A DNA stretch of 64,000 bases from CAVYTF01 sp963708205 (GCA_963708205.1 OY970196.1:2356001-2420000); one strand, 5' to 3'; shown: positions 1 to 8,698, numbered from the stretch's first letter. Made by a program: numbers and translations. The notes: a model not told the origin generated them from the letters alone.

Positions 1-147
1 AGAAATCTTTAATTGAATTTGTAAAGCTCTATAACGAACAAAAAATACGAGTACAAGCAGCAACATTGTTAGGCCTGCAGCCAACAATAATGGCGGAATC
101 CAAAAGCTATTAAAAACATTCATAAAATTTGTAAATAAAATATTCAT
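1..147 (-). CDS. Membrane protein, N-terminal fragment cut by the window edge
   Basis: The 5' part of a minus-strand gene whose remainder lies outside the window; 49 codons are visible. The ATG at 145-147 is followed by a short polar stretch and one strong hydrophobic segment (about residues 16-37, core PPLLLAAGLTMLLLVLVFF), then a basic stretch (RYRALQIQLK), as in a single N-terminal membrane anchor with a cytoplasmic continuation. A second in-frame ATG at 121-123 is an alternative start. Only 18 bp separate it from the upstream unknown membrane gene, so the two are probably co-transcribed. The fragment is too short to name a family. Confidence 0.55.
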   Translation of the reverse strand, partial: MNILFTNFMNVFNSFWIPPLLLAAGLTMLLLVLVFFVRYRALQIQLKIS

Positions 148-165
148 AGTCTATAGATTAAAAGT

Positions 166-762
166 TTATCCTGTTTGTGAAACAGCTTTTAAAATGGTAT
201 CATGTCTTTCTGTAATTTCTTTATAAGACTCAACAAGCACGACCTCTGAAGTTGCAAGTTTATTAAGAATTGATATTTCTTTTAAGTGAGGATTCCATTC
301 AAAAATCAGCGTATCGATTGGCCTCCATAATATTACCCAGCTTAGCACGTCAAGCCCGGTAAACAATACGGTTTGGGCACTATCTTGATCCTTGAAAAAA
401 AGAGGTAAAATACCTTGACAAACAATAATAAAAAGAAGGCTTAAGCCAAGCAATATCCAGTTGCGCTTTTTAAATCTTTGAAATTGTTCTTCACGTATTT
501 TTTTTCTTAAACAGAAATGATTTTTTACTGCATAAATTAAAGGATCAGCATATTTTTTATCGATACTATTCGTGCATTTCATTTTATAAATAATAACTGA
601 ATGTCTTTTTGCGTTGGCAACAGATGCACGAATGTATTCTTCAAAAATATGGCTGAGTTGTCTTTTATAAAGCGGTGCCGGATCGTGCATATTGAAATAA
701 CTGTAAATAGTTTTTCTATCAACAGTCAGGTAAACATTTATAAGATTTAAATCTTTCTCCAT
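166..762 (-). CDS. Hypothetical membrane protein, 198 aa
   Basis: I do not recognise this family. The N-terminal half (residues 1-100) is polar and looks cytoplasmic. Two hydrophobic segments follow, at about 103-121 (WILLGLSLLFIIVCQGILPLFF region) and 131-147, the second containing the run SWVILWRP. A soluble tail follows with an acidic/amphipathic helix (VVLVESYKEITERHDTILKA). There is no signal peptide. The gene is 18 bp upstream of the truncated membrane gene at the window edge and on the same strand, which suggests a two-gene unit. Length, codon use and a clean ATG support a real gene; the function is unknown. Confidence 0.7.
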   Translation of the reverse strand: MEKDLNLINVYLTVDRKTIYSYFNMHDPAPLYKRQLSHIFEEYIRASVANAKRHSVIIYKMKCTNSIDKKYADPLIYAVKNHFCLRKKIREEQFQRFKKRNWILLGLSLLFIIVCQGILPLFFKDQDSAQTVLFTGLDVLSWVILWRPIDTLIFEWNPHLKEISILNKLATSEVVLVESYKEITERHDTILKAVSQTG

Positions 763-1130
763 TTCAAATTATTTTTGAAACCTGTTGAAAAATAAATGAG
801 TAATAGAAGAAAATTTATCAGCTAAAAAACAAATGAAAAGAAGCGGAAGTAAATCGCAACGTATTAAAAGATAGAAATTTTTGTTAGTGAAAGCAGTTAA
901 AAAGTTATAAGTTATTTTAACACGAAACAGCACACTACTTCGATTTTTCATTATTCGGATATTGATTTTAAAACTAAATTGAACGTAATGATAAATGAAA
1001 AATTTTGTTGAGACCTTAAAATCACCTGTAAATGCGCTTATTTAAGGCATTTTTAAAATGAAGCAGATTTATTTAAAAGGATAAATAAATCGAGAAATAT
1101 TTTTTTGTTGAATGAAATTAATCGGGGAAG
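763..1130. other. Intergenic stretch without a supported gene
   Basis: About 370 bp of very AT-rich DNA between two minus-strand genes. A 60-codon open frame on the minus strand (769-951) is rich in Phe, Leu and Lys, as expected of translated AT-rich spacer, and has no recognisable features. No tRNA, repeat or convincing terminator was seen. It presumably carries the promoter of the 166-762 gene. Confidence 0.5.
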
Positions 1131-2057
1131 TTATTTTTTATATTTTGAGAAGTTAACAAGTAAAACACCAGACAAAATAATAATCAATGCAATTAGTTGA
1201 ATGAAAGAAATTGTTTCGCCTGCTACAAACCAACCTAAAAAAACTGCAACAACCGGATTAACATAAGCATACGTTCCCACAATGGAAGGAGGCCTCACAC
1301 TCAGCAACCAAATGTATGCGATATAACCAACAATCGAGCCCATAAAAACCAGGTATATCAGAGCTTCCCACGATTCTGTACTTATTTTGTGTAAATAAAA
1401 ATGATGTTGCTCACCTGCAATAAATGCGCTGATAAAACCACACAAACCCGCAGCCATCATTTGAATTCCGCCTTTCATAAAAGTACTTCCGGCCGCATTT
1501 GCATATTTTGAATAGAGTGAACCAATTGCCCATAAAACGCCACTTGTCACAAGCACAATAAAAGCTATCAGTTGTGCAGTATTATGTTGCAGATCAACTG
1601 AACTTTTGCCACTGAATAAAAGTATTATTCCTGCAAATCCCACAAGCAAACCAATAAGAATAAATTTATCTGAAAAATTTTGTTTGTAATTTTTTTTATC
1701 TAAAAAAACAAACCAAAGCGGAACTATGGCAACGGTAATTGCACATAAACCTGATGGTAAAAATTGTTCAACCCAAATTAAAGAAGTAGTGCCAAAAAAA
1801 AGCATTAATATGCCAACCAAACTATTTTTGAAAACTGAATTCTTATCAGGGATTTTTTCTCCTTTTATCAAACAATAAATAATTAAAATAATACCTGAAG
1901 CAAAAAAACGAATGCCTGCCATACAAAATGGAGGAATAGTTTTTATAGCAAGTAAAATGCCCGTATAAGTGGAACCCCAAATAAGATAGACTGACGTAAA
2001 TGCAGCCATCACAAGTGTTTTAGAAGGAGCCGAGCTATTGCTTTCGTTTTTTTGCAA
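1131..2057 (-). CDS. EamA-family (DMT superfamily) transporter
   Basis: A 308-residue inner-membrane carrier with about ten hydrophobic segments arranged as two EamA repeats (roughly 16-147 and 163-302). The typical N-terminal signature IWGSTY is at 26-31, followed by the conserved Arg of the next helix (AGIRFF, R50). Family knowledge: drug/metabolite transporters of the YedA/RhaT type export amino acids or metabolites; the substrate cannot be read from sequence. The start is 17 bp downstream of the CDF transporter stop, on the same strand, so the two are likely co-transcribed. The length is normal for the family (about 290-310). Confidence 0.9.
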   Translation of the reverse strand: MQKNESNSSAPSKTLVMAAFTSVYLIWGSTYTGILLAIKTIPPFCMAGIRFFASGIILIIYCLIKGEKIPDKNSVFKNSLVGILMLFFGTTSLIWVEQFLPSGLCAITVAIVPLWFVFLDKKNYKQNFSDKFILIGLLVGFAGIILLFSGKSSVDLQHNTAQLIAFIVLVTSGVLWAIGSLYSKYANAAGSTFMKGGIQMMAAGLCGFISAFIAGEQHHFYLHKISTESWEALIYLVFMGSIVGYIAYIWLLSVRPPSIVGTYAYVNPVVAVFLGWFVAGETISFIQLIALIIILSGVLLVNFSKYKK

Positions 2058-2074
2058 GATGAAAATTTAAAATT

Positions 2075-3067
2075 TCATGAACTTTCCAAACTATGTTTTT
2101 TATCTGAAATAACATTTTTCAAAGTCCATTCTATTCTTCTTGTAAACGAATGTTGACGAACGTTACAATTTTTTTTCATGCAAACAGGACATGAAAAATT
2201 CATGCAGGCATCGCTGTGCACAAACATTTCTATTGCATTTCCAAACTCTTTTTTTATTAATTGTGATAATGATTCTACTTCATAATGAGCCTCGCGAACA
2301 GTGAGATACCAAGGCACTGTTAAATGACAATCAATATGCAGAACGGCACCATATTTTATTACACGCAGATTGTGCAGATCGATCCAATTTTCTCTGCGGT
2401 TTTTATTAAGCCATCTTATTAAATGTTGTAATAATTCTTCGTCGGCTTCATCCATAATTCCTGCGAGCGAATGGCGAATAATTTTATAACCATTAAACAT
2501 AATAACAATACTCATAATTAAAGCGACAGTTTTATCAAGCCACAATAAATGAGTGAGATACATAAAGATCAATGCACCAATTATAACAAGCGTTGAATAA
2601 GTATCTATAATTAAATGTCTACCACTTGCCTGCAATGCAACAGACATATTTTTATTACCAATTTTTTTGCAAAGCATTCCTGCCCCAAAATTTATGAGCG
2701 CAGTAATTGCAACGATGATAATGCCGACATCAATTTTTTGCAAAGCGCTTTGCTGAATAAAATTTTCTATTGTTTCATAAAGAATATAAAAGCCTGCAGA
2801 AATAATGAGGGCACCTTCTGCAGCAGCAGAGATAAATTCTGCTTTGCCATGCCCGTAAGGATGACCTTCGTCTTTTGGTTTGGCAGCAATATATAAACTA
2901 TACAATCCTATGAAACCCGCGAGCACATTAACTATACTCTCTAATGCATCGCTAAGAATTGCAAGTGAGCGGGTAAGATAATAAGCAATAATTTTTATTG
3001 CAAACAAAACAACTGACAGGATAGTTATTCCTAATTGAACGTAAAAGTTTTGCCTTGCAGATTGCAA
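2075..3067 (-). CDS. Cation diffusion facilitator (CDF) family transporter with Cys-rich tail
   Basis: A 330-residue divalent-metal/proton antiporter of the inner membrane. Visible CDF features are the TM2 motif around D40 (SDALES), the loop HPYGHGKAEF (69-78), and the TM5 pair H151/D155 in GRHLIID. The second TM2 ligand position (D49 in E. coli YiiP, four residues after the first Asp) is Ser44 here, with Glu43 beside it, so metal preference cannot be inferred from the classic DD-HD set. A cytoplasmic domain follows, and then an unusual C-terminal extension with CX4CX2CX4C (C288, C293, C296, C301) plus nearby His residues, probably a metal-sensing or metal-binding site. It is probably in one transcript with the LptF-type permease upstream (43 bp) and EamA downstream (17 bp). 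Confidence 0.9.
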   Translation of the reverse strand: MQSARQNFYVQLGITILSVVLFAIKIIAYYLTRSLAILSDALESIVNVLAGFIGLYSLYIAAKPKDEGHPYGHGKAEFISAAAEGALIISAGFYILYETIENFIQQSALQKIDVGIIIVAITALINFGAGMLCKKIGNKNMSVALQASGRHLIIDTYSTLVIIGALIFMYLTHLLWLDKTVALIMSIVIMFNGYKIIRHSLAGIMDEADEELLQHLIRWLNKNRRENWIDLHNLRVIKYGAVLHIDCHLTVPWYLTVREAHYEVESLSQLIKKEFGNAIEMFVHSDACMNFSCPVCMKKNCNVRQHSFTRRIEWTLKNVISDKKHSLESS

Positions 3068-3110
3068 TTAAAAAATATTAGCCCGCTAAAATAATCTTTT
3101 AAAATTATTG

Positions 3111-4550
3111 CTAAATGTTTTGCGTTGCCTTAACGATTTTCATTTTAATAAGTAATTTTTTCAATCTTCTGAAAAGACGATTATAAAATTCTTTATTAAA
3201 TAATTGAGAATCACGCATTGCTTTTATGGTAAGAAAGATACCGATGGGAATTAGAACTAATGTTGAAAGCCACATGCCTGTAAAGGGACTAAGTACATAT
3301 TGCTTTGCAAACTTTTCACCAAAAGTGTTCAGCAAATAAAACAACACAAAAAAGATAATGGCAAAAATGAGCGGCGTTCCCAATCCACCTTTTCTAATGA
3401 TTGAGCCAAGCGGCGCACCGATCATAAATAAAACAAGACATGCAACGGACAACGTAAACTTTCTGTGCCATTCCATTAAATGATGTGTTAGCGTATCGTT
3501 TGTTGTAATATAATTTGTATTCATAAAATCAAGCTGGGTTTGCACACTTGTTATTTTTTGAATGCCGCGATCGTACAACATTGATTTCAATGAATCGGGA
3601 ACAATACTTTGCGAGTTCTTAAATTTTGCAGTTGAATTTATTTTCCAGTTGCTGTCTTCATATTTCGCAAATAAAAATTGCGAAGCAAAAGAAGCTGTCG
3701 TGCTTTTATTAAGAACATTTTTATATTTTTCTAACGAATCGATCGAATAATTTAATTGCCTGATCGTAAGCATTTTGGGATCATATTTAAAAAGGCTGTC
3801 TTCTGTTTTACTTAATCTAAAGCTGCTTAGATCAAATACTTTTTTGTAATCCTTAAAACCAAGTCGTACAAACTGCGTCGCATTTTCATAAGGGCTTCCC
3901 TTTTCTTCATAACGCCAGCCATCATGCAATTCAAATTCCATAAAACGTTTGTCTGCTGTTACACGCATCACCCCACTTTTTGCTAATAATAAATTATCCT
4001 GCAATCCCATTATTTTTTCATAAATAATTACATTTTTAATAATACTATCTTTTTCTTTCTCACCAATTTTTATTACATAACCATCAAGCTTGTCATAAAA
4101 AACTCCTTCTTTAATATCAAAGGCAGGTTTGGCAACAATGATATCATATTTAAGTGCATTAAGTTTAAGATTTGCAACCGGAATAATATTGTTTGCAAAC
4201 AGAAATGCGACGTAGCTGATAAAAATGGAAATGATAAATAACGGGCGCATAAAACGCAGCAAAGGAATGCCTGCAGATTTTATTGCAACAAGCTCAAAGC
4301 TTTCGCCAAGATTGCCGTAAGTCATGATTGATGAGAGTAATAAAGAAAGCGGTAATGCAAGCGGGACGGTGGTTGCAGCAACATAAGTAACAAGCCGAAC
4401 GATGGTAAAAAAGTCAATGTTCTTGCCAACAAGATCATCAATATACAGCCAAAAAAACTGCATCACCAGCACAAAAAGAGAGATGAGGAAAGTAACAAAA
4501 AAAGGCCCAACAAATGCGCGTATAATTAAGCTATCAAGTTTTTTTATCAC
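3111..4550 (-). CDS. LptF/LptG-family permease (YjgP/YjgQ)
   Basis: A 479-residue inner-membrane component expected to work with the LptB ATPase in lipopolysaccharide (or equivalent lipid) extraction. The layout matches the family: three N-terminal transmembrane helices within residues 12-125, a large periplasmic beta-jellyroll region (about 130-370), then three C-terminal helices (about 375-450) and a basic cytoplasmic tail. The N-terminal sequence IKKLDSLIIRAFVGPF is characteristic. The start is a GTG at 4548-4550; no better ATG lies upstream. Assignment as LptF rather than LptG is not possible from this gene alone. The periplasmic part is long, as in other Bacteroidota members. A good promoter box lies 40 bp upstream. 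Confidence 0.88.
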   Translation of the reverse strand: MIKKLDSLIIRAFVGPFFVTFLISLFVLVMQFFWLYIDDLVGKNIDFFTIVRLVTYVAATTVPLALPLSLLLSSIMTYGNLGESFELVAIKSAGIPLLRFMRPLFIISIFISYVAFLFANNIIPVANLKLNALKYDIIVAKPAFDIKEGVFYDKLDGYVIKIGEKEKDSIIKNVIIYEKIMGLQDNLLLAKSGVMRVTADKRFMEFELHDGWRYEEKGSPYENATQFVRLGFKDYKKVFDLSSFRLSKTEDSLFKYDPKMLTIRQLNYSIDSLEKYKNVLNKSTTASFASQFLFAKYEDSNWKINSTAKFKNSQSIVPDSLKSMLYDRGIQKITSVQTQLDFMNTNYITTNDTLTHHLMEWHRKFTLSVACLVLFMIGAPLGSIIRKGGLGTPLIFAIIFFVLFYLLNTFGEKFAKQYVLSPFTGMWLSTLVLIPIGIFLTIKAMRDSQLFNKEFYNRLFRRLKKLLIKMKIVKATQNI

Positions 4551-4589
4551 TTTATAATTCTTTTCAAAAACAAATCTGGCGAGTATTTA

Positions 4590-4597
4590 CAAATGTA
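4590..4597 (-). promoter_or_regulatory. Bacteroidota -7 box for the LptF/G-type gene
   Basis: On the minus strand this reads TACATTTG, a perfect match to the Bacteroidota -7 consensus TAnnTTTG. It lies about 40 bp upstream of the GTG start, giving a predicted leader of roughly 30 nt. The -33 element is weak. Confidence 0.5.
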
Positions 4598-4734
4598 AGC
4601 TTTAAGGAAAAAAATAATTGCAGCCGAAAGTATTGCCACAGATATTTTAACAAAGAAGAATGTTTAAAAAATATTTTTGCGTAATAAATATTACCAAAAT
4701 TTTTTTTAATAATAGTGAATGAAAGTTAGAGAAA

Positions 4735-5121
4735 TTAACTGCCGATGCGATGAAATAATTCTTTTATTTGATATTCCCATAAGCGGCTCTGGTCTTTGAT
4801 CTCAGCCTTTTCTGCAAAGTCTTTAATTATCAAAATTGTTTGCCCCGTGATCTCGGTCTTTTCTATTTTAAATTCAAAATATTCATCCTTTGGAGAATTT
4901 TGCCAATGGTATCTTATAAATTTATCCTGTTCTTTTTCTACAATATCCGCTTTTTCAATTGCACCATTCCATGTAAAACTAAAAACACTGTCACGCTCGT
5001 CAACTTTGTCTGCAAACCATTCCTGCATTCCTGAAGGAGTTGATAAAAATTCATATAAAATTGCAGGTGAGCACCGAACAGGATATTCTAATGTATATAA
5101 TTGCTTTTTTGCCATTTTCAT
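4735..5121 (-). CDS. START-like domain protein (SRPBCC fold)
   Basis: A 128-residue single-domain cytoplasmic protein of the START-like/AHSA1-type superfamily that is common in Bacteroidota. The conserved N-terminus YTLEYPVRCSPAILYEFLS, the helix-capping SGMQEWFADKVD and the C-terminal helix region (SRLWEYQIKELFHRIGS) fit a helix-grip fold with a hydrophobic cavity. Ligand and role are unknown. Two ATGs are possible: 5119-5121 and 5113-5115; the second gives MAKKQLYTLEYP and resembles the usual start of the family. It stands alone, with about 180 bp of spacer on its 3' side. Confidence 0.85.
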   Translation of the reverse strand: MKMAKKQLYTLEYPVRCSPAILYEFLSTPSGMQEWFADKVDERDSVFSFTWNGAIEKADIVEKEQDKFIRYHWQNSPKDEYFEFKIEKTEITGQTILIIKDFAEKAEIKDQSRLWEYQIKELFHRIGS

Positions 5122-5232
5122 CTTGCTTGAAAGAATGCAATAATATCAAATTAATTCAAGCACCAAAATATTTTTTATTATTTCAATTTAATTTGAAGAA
5201 ATAAACCTCAAAATACAATAAGAATTAAACGA

Positions 5233-5565
5233 CTATTGAGGTGGAAGAGTGGGTGTTTTAAATTTCGGCAATTTAATAACGTACTTATATGGATAAACAT
5301 AAGTTGTGTTGCCATTTTGAAGCCGGATGATTGAGTTAACTTCAAGCCTGTTATTGCTTTGCCTCATTACAAAATCCTGGGAATTGAAAAATTTAAATTG
5401 CGACGAGCGTAGCGTGCTAAGTGAATAATTTTTGGAAAGGAAACTCAAATTTTTTAGATTGTATTTACTTTTATCGTCAGTGCCTGAAAACGAAGCCATA
5501 GCAAAATGAGCAAACAACACTAACAGCAGTGCAGCAGCAATTTGTATTCGGGCTTGTTTTATCAT
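5233..5565 (-). CDS. Small secreted protein, unknown function, 110 aa
   Basis: I do not recognise this family. The N-terminus MIKQARIQIAAALLLVLFAH followed by FAMA-S is a clear signal peptide with likely cleavage near residue 24. The mature part (about 86 residues) is basic and polar, alternates hydrophobic residues in a beta-like pattern (NSIIRLQNGNTTYVYPYKYVIKL) and ends in a Pro-rich tail (PKFKTPTLPPQ). It has no cysteines and no lipobox. It is divergent from the TPR gene at 5683, with a shared 117-bp upstream region. Probably a periplasmic or surface protein restricted to Chitinophagaceae-like lineages. Confidence 0.7.
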   Translation of the reverse strand: MIKQARIQIAAALLLVLFAHFAMASFSGTDDKSKYNLKNLSFLSKNYSLSTLRSSQFKFFNSQDFVMRQSNNRLEVNSIIRLQNGNTTYVYPYKYVIKLPKFKTPTLPPQ

Positions 5566-5637
5566 AACACAAAGTTAAGACTTTAAACGAAAACTATAAC
5601 ATTTTATTGACTAATCTGGGAAAAAAAAGTTACATCA

Positions 5638-5669
5638 TTTGTAAAATATTTTTTTCTGACGTAGTTTTC
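5638..5669 (+). promoter_or_regulatory. Possible promoter of the TPR gene
   Basis: TTTG at 5638-5641, a 20-bp spacer, then TAGTTTTC at 5662-5669, one mismatch from TAnnTTTG. The predicted transcription start is only about 7 nt before the ATG at 5683, so the leader would be very short. Confidence 0.35.
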
Positions 5670-5682
5670 AGAAACTTTATTC

Positions 5683-7104
5683 ATGCAAGAAAATTCATAT
5701 CCGCAAAATGAAGATGATATAAACCAACTTTTATATTTGTATGAAGGTTTGCTAACCGGTAAAACGGATTCTTTTTTAGATGTAGAAGCATACGAGCAAA
5801 TTATTGACTATTTTGATGATCAGGAAAACTTACCCAAAGCGCTCGAAGCTGCCGAAACCGGCTTGGAATACTTTCCATTTTCTTCTCAATTGCTTATAAA
5901 AAAAGCCGATCTTTTTATTGCATTCAGAAAATACGAAGAGGCTTTACAGATATTACAAAAGGCTGAGCTTTATGATACTTCCGATCTGAATTTGTATATT
6001 TTAAAAACAGATGTTTTCCTTGCGCTTGATAGGCAAAATGAGGCAGTTATTTTATTGGAAGAAGCACTGGAAATATTTAAGGGAGATCAGCGCATAGAAT
6101 TACTTTTTGAGCTCGCAGATGTGTACGATGATTATGAAGCATTTGATAAAGTTTTTGATTGTTTGAAAATAATACTGGAAGAAGAACCCGCAAATGAAGA
6201 GGCTTTATATAAAATTTGTTTCTGGACTGAATTTACAGGTCGCTTTGAAGAAAGCATACAACTTCATAAAAATATTATTGATAAACATCCTTACACAGAA
6301 CTGGCGTGGTTTAATCTTGCGACCGCTTATCAATGTTTGCGTTTGTACGAAAAAGCAATTGATGCGTATCAATATGCTTTAGTTATTAATGAAAAATTTG
6401 CCATTGCTTACAGAAATCTCGGAGATGCTTACATGCGTCTTAGAAAATTTAAAGAAGCCATCGAAGCGTTTAGAAAAACACTTGAACTTACCCGTCCTGA
6501 TTCAATAATTTATGAAGCGATCGGGCATTGCTTCAAGCGCATTGGTAATTTTGCGCAGGCACGTTTTCATTATCGCAAGGCATCTCACATGAGTCCTGCA
6601 GACAGCAAATTATATTATAAGATTGCACTCACTTATATTGATGAAAAACAATGGCAGAGTGCAATAAAACATCTTGAAAGCGCTTTGGATATACAGCGAA
6701 ATGTAACCGAATATAATATTGCAATGGGTGAATGTAAAATGCAGCTTGAAAATTATAAAGAAGCTGTGCAATATTTAAGCATCGCTGTAAGGCAAAAGCC
6801 CAAAAATATTTCTGGCTGGGAAGTTTTGATACGTTGTTTGTATAAAGCTGCTTGCTTTGAAGAGGCTTGCAGGCAGTGTGTTTCAGCATTGAAAGCTACT
6901 GATCAAAAACCGATTTTTTTGTTTTTTTATAGCGCTTGTTTATTTTCCTGCAAAAAACAGAAAGAAGCATTGGCGCAATTAGAAGAAGCTATGGAAAGAT
7001 CACCGCGCCTTGTCAAAAAATTTATAGAATTTAATGCTTCAATTTTGCAAAATCATAAAGTTGTTGATTTGATAGCGCATTATAAAAAAAGAAAAAAAAT
7101 ATAA
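5683..7104 (+). CDS. Tetratricopeptide repeat protein, 473 aa
   Basis: Residues 20 to about 450 are tandem TPR helices. Clear units include AWFNLATAYQCLRLYEKAI, AYRNLGDAYMRLRKFKEAIE, IYEAIGHCFKRIGNFAQA and LYYKIALTYIDEKQWQSAIK, each with the usual small residue/Tyr/Ala pattern; about ten repeats in all. There is no signal peptide, membrane segment or other domain, so it is a cytoplasmic protein-protein interaction scaffold. Its partner is unknown. The C-terminus is very basic (HYKKRKKI). The ATG at 5683 is the only sensible start. It stands alone between a divergent small secreted protein and the phosphosulfolactate synthase gene. Confidence 0.9.
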   Translation: MQENSYPQNEDDINQLLYLYEGLLTGKTDSFLDVEAYEQIIDYFDDQENLPKALEAAETGLEYFPFSSQLLIKKADLFIAFRKYEEALQILQKAELYDTSDLNLYILKTDVFLALDRQNEAVILLEEALEIFKGDQRIELLFELADVYDDYEAFDKVFDCLKIILEEEPANEEALYKICFWTEFTGRFEESIQLHKNIIDKHPYTELAWFNLATAYQCLRLYEKAIDAYQYALVINEKFAIAYRNLGDAYMRLRKFKEAIEAFRKTLELTRPDSIIYEAIGHCFKRIGNFAQARFHYRKASHMSPADSKLYYKIALTYIDEKQWQSAIKHLESALDIQRNVTEYNIAMGECKMQLENYKEAVQYLSIAVRQKPKNISGWEVLIRCLYKAACFEEACRQCVSALKATDQKPIFLFFYSACLFSCKKQKEALAQLEEAMERSPRLVKKFIEFNASILQNHKVVDLIAHYKKRKKI

Positions 7105-7171
7105 CACAGCTTCATCAAAAAATATCTTTTGCGCAAGTTTTTTTACAACACTCCTTTCACTTTTGTTCACT

Positions 7172-7179
7172 TATTTTTG
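7172..7179 (+). promoter_or_regulatory. Bacteroidota -7 box before the ComA-like gene
   Basis: TATTTTTG, a perfect TAnnTTTG, 22 bp before the ATG at 7201; predicted leader about 15 nt. No convincing -33 TTTG at the usual distance. Confidence 0.4.
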
Positions 7180-7200
7180 CTGCCGCAAAACTTCTGACGA

Positions 7201-7962
7201 ATGAATTTTAATCTTACACAAATTCCTGTACGCAATCCAAAACCACGCACTTCAGGCATTACAATGGTAATGGATAAAGGTTTAAGCATTAATGAAACGC
7301 AAAATTTTCTAAGTGTCGCGCATCCCCATTTTGATATTGTGAAACTTGGTTTCGGCACTTCTTTCGTTACCCCGAATTTGCGTGAAAAAATTGAAGTATA
7401 TCAATCATACGATATTCCTGTTTATTTCGGAGGCACTTTGTTTGAAGCTTTTTTAATAAGAAATCAATTTCAGGATTATATTGAAATATGCAAAGATTAT
7501 AAGATCAATTATATGGAAGTAAGTGATGGTTCTATCACAATTCCACATGCTGAAAAGTGCGGCTACATTGAAAAGTTAACCAAATACGGAACCGTTTTAA
7601 GCGAGGTCGGAAGCAAAGATGCAACCCATATTATTCCGCCATATAAATGGATAGAATTAATGCGCGCTGAACTTGAAGCGGGCTCTTCTTATGTAATTGC
7701 AGAAGCGCGCGAAGGCGGCAATGTTGGTATTTATCGTGGCAGCGGCGAAGTGCGTGAAGGTTTAGTAAATGAAATTCTCACGCAAATTCCAGGAGAAAAA
7801 ATTTTGTGGGAAGCTCCGCAAAAAGAACAGCAATTATATTTTCTTGAATTGCTTGGTTGCAATGTTAACCTCGGAAATATTGCACCGGCAGAAGTTATTC
7901 CTTTGGAAACAATGCGCGTTGGTTTGCGCGGCGACACTTTCTTTTTATATTTGGATAAATAA
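7201..7962 (+). CDS. Phosphosulfolactate synthase family protein (ComA-like)
   Basis: A 253-residue TIM-barrel protein of the ComA family. In methanogens ComA adds sulfite to phosphoenolpyruvate, giving phosphosulfolactate, the first step of coenzyme M synthesis. Family-typical stretches are GITMVMDKG (20-28), VKLGFGTSF, PVYFGGTLFEAF, YMEVSDGSITIP, GSSYVIAEAREGG and PLETMRVGLRGDT. Bacteroidota have no coenzyme M, so the biological product here is uncertain; supply of sulfolactate or cysteate (for example for sulfonolipids) is a possible inference. The gene is 4 bp upstream of aroE and likely translated from the same mRNA. Confidence 0.85.
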   Translation: MNFNLTQIPVRNPKPRTSGITMVMDKGLSINETQNFLSVAHPHFDIVKLGFGTSFVTPNLREKIEVYQSYDIPVYFGGTLFEAFLIRNQFQDYIEICKDYKINYMEVSDGSITIPHAEKCGYIEKLTKYGTVLSEVGSKDATHIIPPYKWIELMRAELEAGSSYVIAEAREGGNVGIYRGSGEVREGLVNEILTQIPGEKILWEAPQKEQQLYFLELLGCNVNLGNIAPAEVIPLETMRVGLRGDTFFLYLDK

Positions 7963-7966
7963 TTCC

Positions 7967-8698
7967 ATGCGCATTTTCGGATTAATCGGTTATCCGCTTT
8001 CTCATTCTTTTTCACAAAAATATTTTACTGAAAAATTCCATAAAGAAAAAATTGCTGATGCAAAATTTGAGAATTTTTCTATTGCTACAATTCAGGAATT
8101 ACATACAATTGTTGAAACAGATCATTCGCTGAAAGGCTTGTCAGTAACCATTCCTTATAAAAAAGAAGTTATTTCTTTTTTGCATGAAAAAGATAATGTT
8201 GTTGAAAAAATCAACGCATGTAATTGTATAAGAATTGAAAGCGAAAAATTAATTGGTTTCAATACTGATGTAATTGGTTTTGAAAAATCATTCATAAAAA
8301 AATTGCAATCGCATCATAAAAGTGCATTAATTCTTGGAACAGGAGGAGCAGCAGCAGCTGTTGAATTTGTTTTGAATAAATTACAAATTGACCACCATTT
8401 TGTTTCAAGAAAAAAAGATCAAAACAATTTTTTGTATGAGGAATTGAATGAAAAAATTTTGAATGAAAATCAAATCATTATTAACTGCTCGCCTCTCGGA
8501 ACCTTTCCAAATGTTGATGATGCGCCAAACATTCCGTATCAATTTCTTTCAGGGAAAAATTATCTTTTTGATTTAGTTTATAACCCTGCAAAAACTAAAT
8601 TTTTATCAGAAGGAGAGAAGCGAGGCGCAACAATTCAAAACGGTTATGAGATGCTTGTACTGCAAGCAGAAGAAAGTTGGAAAATTTGGAATGAATGA
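7967..8698 (+). CDS. aroE: Shikimate dehydrogenase
   Basis: NADPH-dependent reduction of 3-dehydroshikimate to shikimate in aromatic amino acid synthesis; 243 residues. The N-terminal substrate domain shows GYPLSHSFSQ (8-17, shikimate-binding Ser12 and Ser14), VTIPYK with catalytic Lys65, and NTDVIGF with Asp101. The nucleotide-binding loop is GTGGAAAA (124-131), and the C-terminal end has GYEMLVLQAEESW with the substrate-contacting Gln233. The ATG at 7967 is chosen because it gives the normal MRIFGLIGYP start; longer readings run back into the upstream gene. Slightly short for the family but complete. It ends 1 bp before the convergent rdgB stop. Confidence 0.95.
   Translation: MRIFGLIGYPLSHSFSQKYFTEKFHKEKIADAKFENFSIATIQELHTIVETDHSLKGLSVTIPYKKEVISFLHEKDNVVEKINACNCIRIESEKLIGFNTDVIGFEKSFIKKLQSHHKSALILGTGGAAAAVEFVLNKLQIDHHFVSRKKDQNNFLYEELNEKILNENQIIINCSPLGTFPNVDDAPNIPYQFLSGKNYLFDLVYNPAKTKFLSEGEKRGATIQNGYEMLVLQAEESWKIWNE

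Noticed and set aside
769..951. 60-codon minus-strand frame in the first spacer
   Set aside because: Phe/Leu/Lys-rich translation typical of AT-rich spacer, with no signal, domain or conserved feature.
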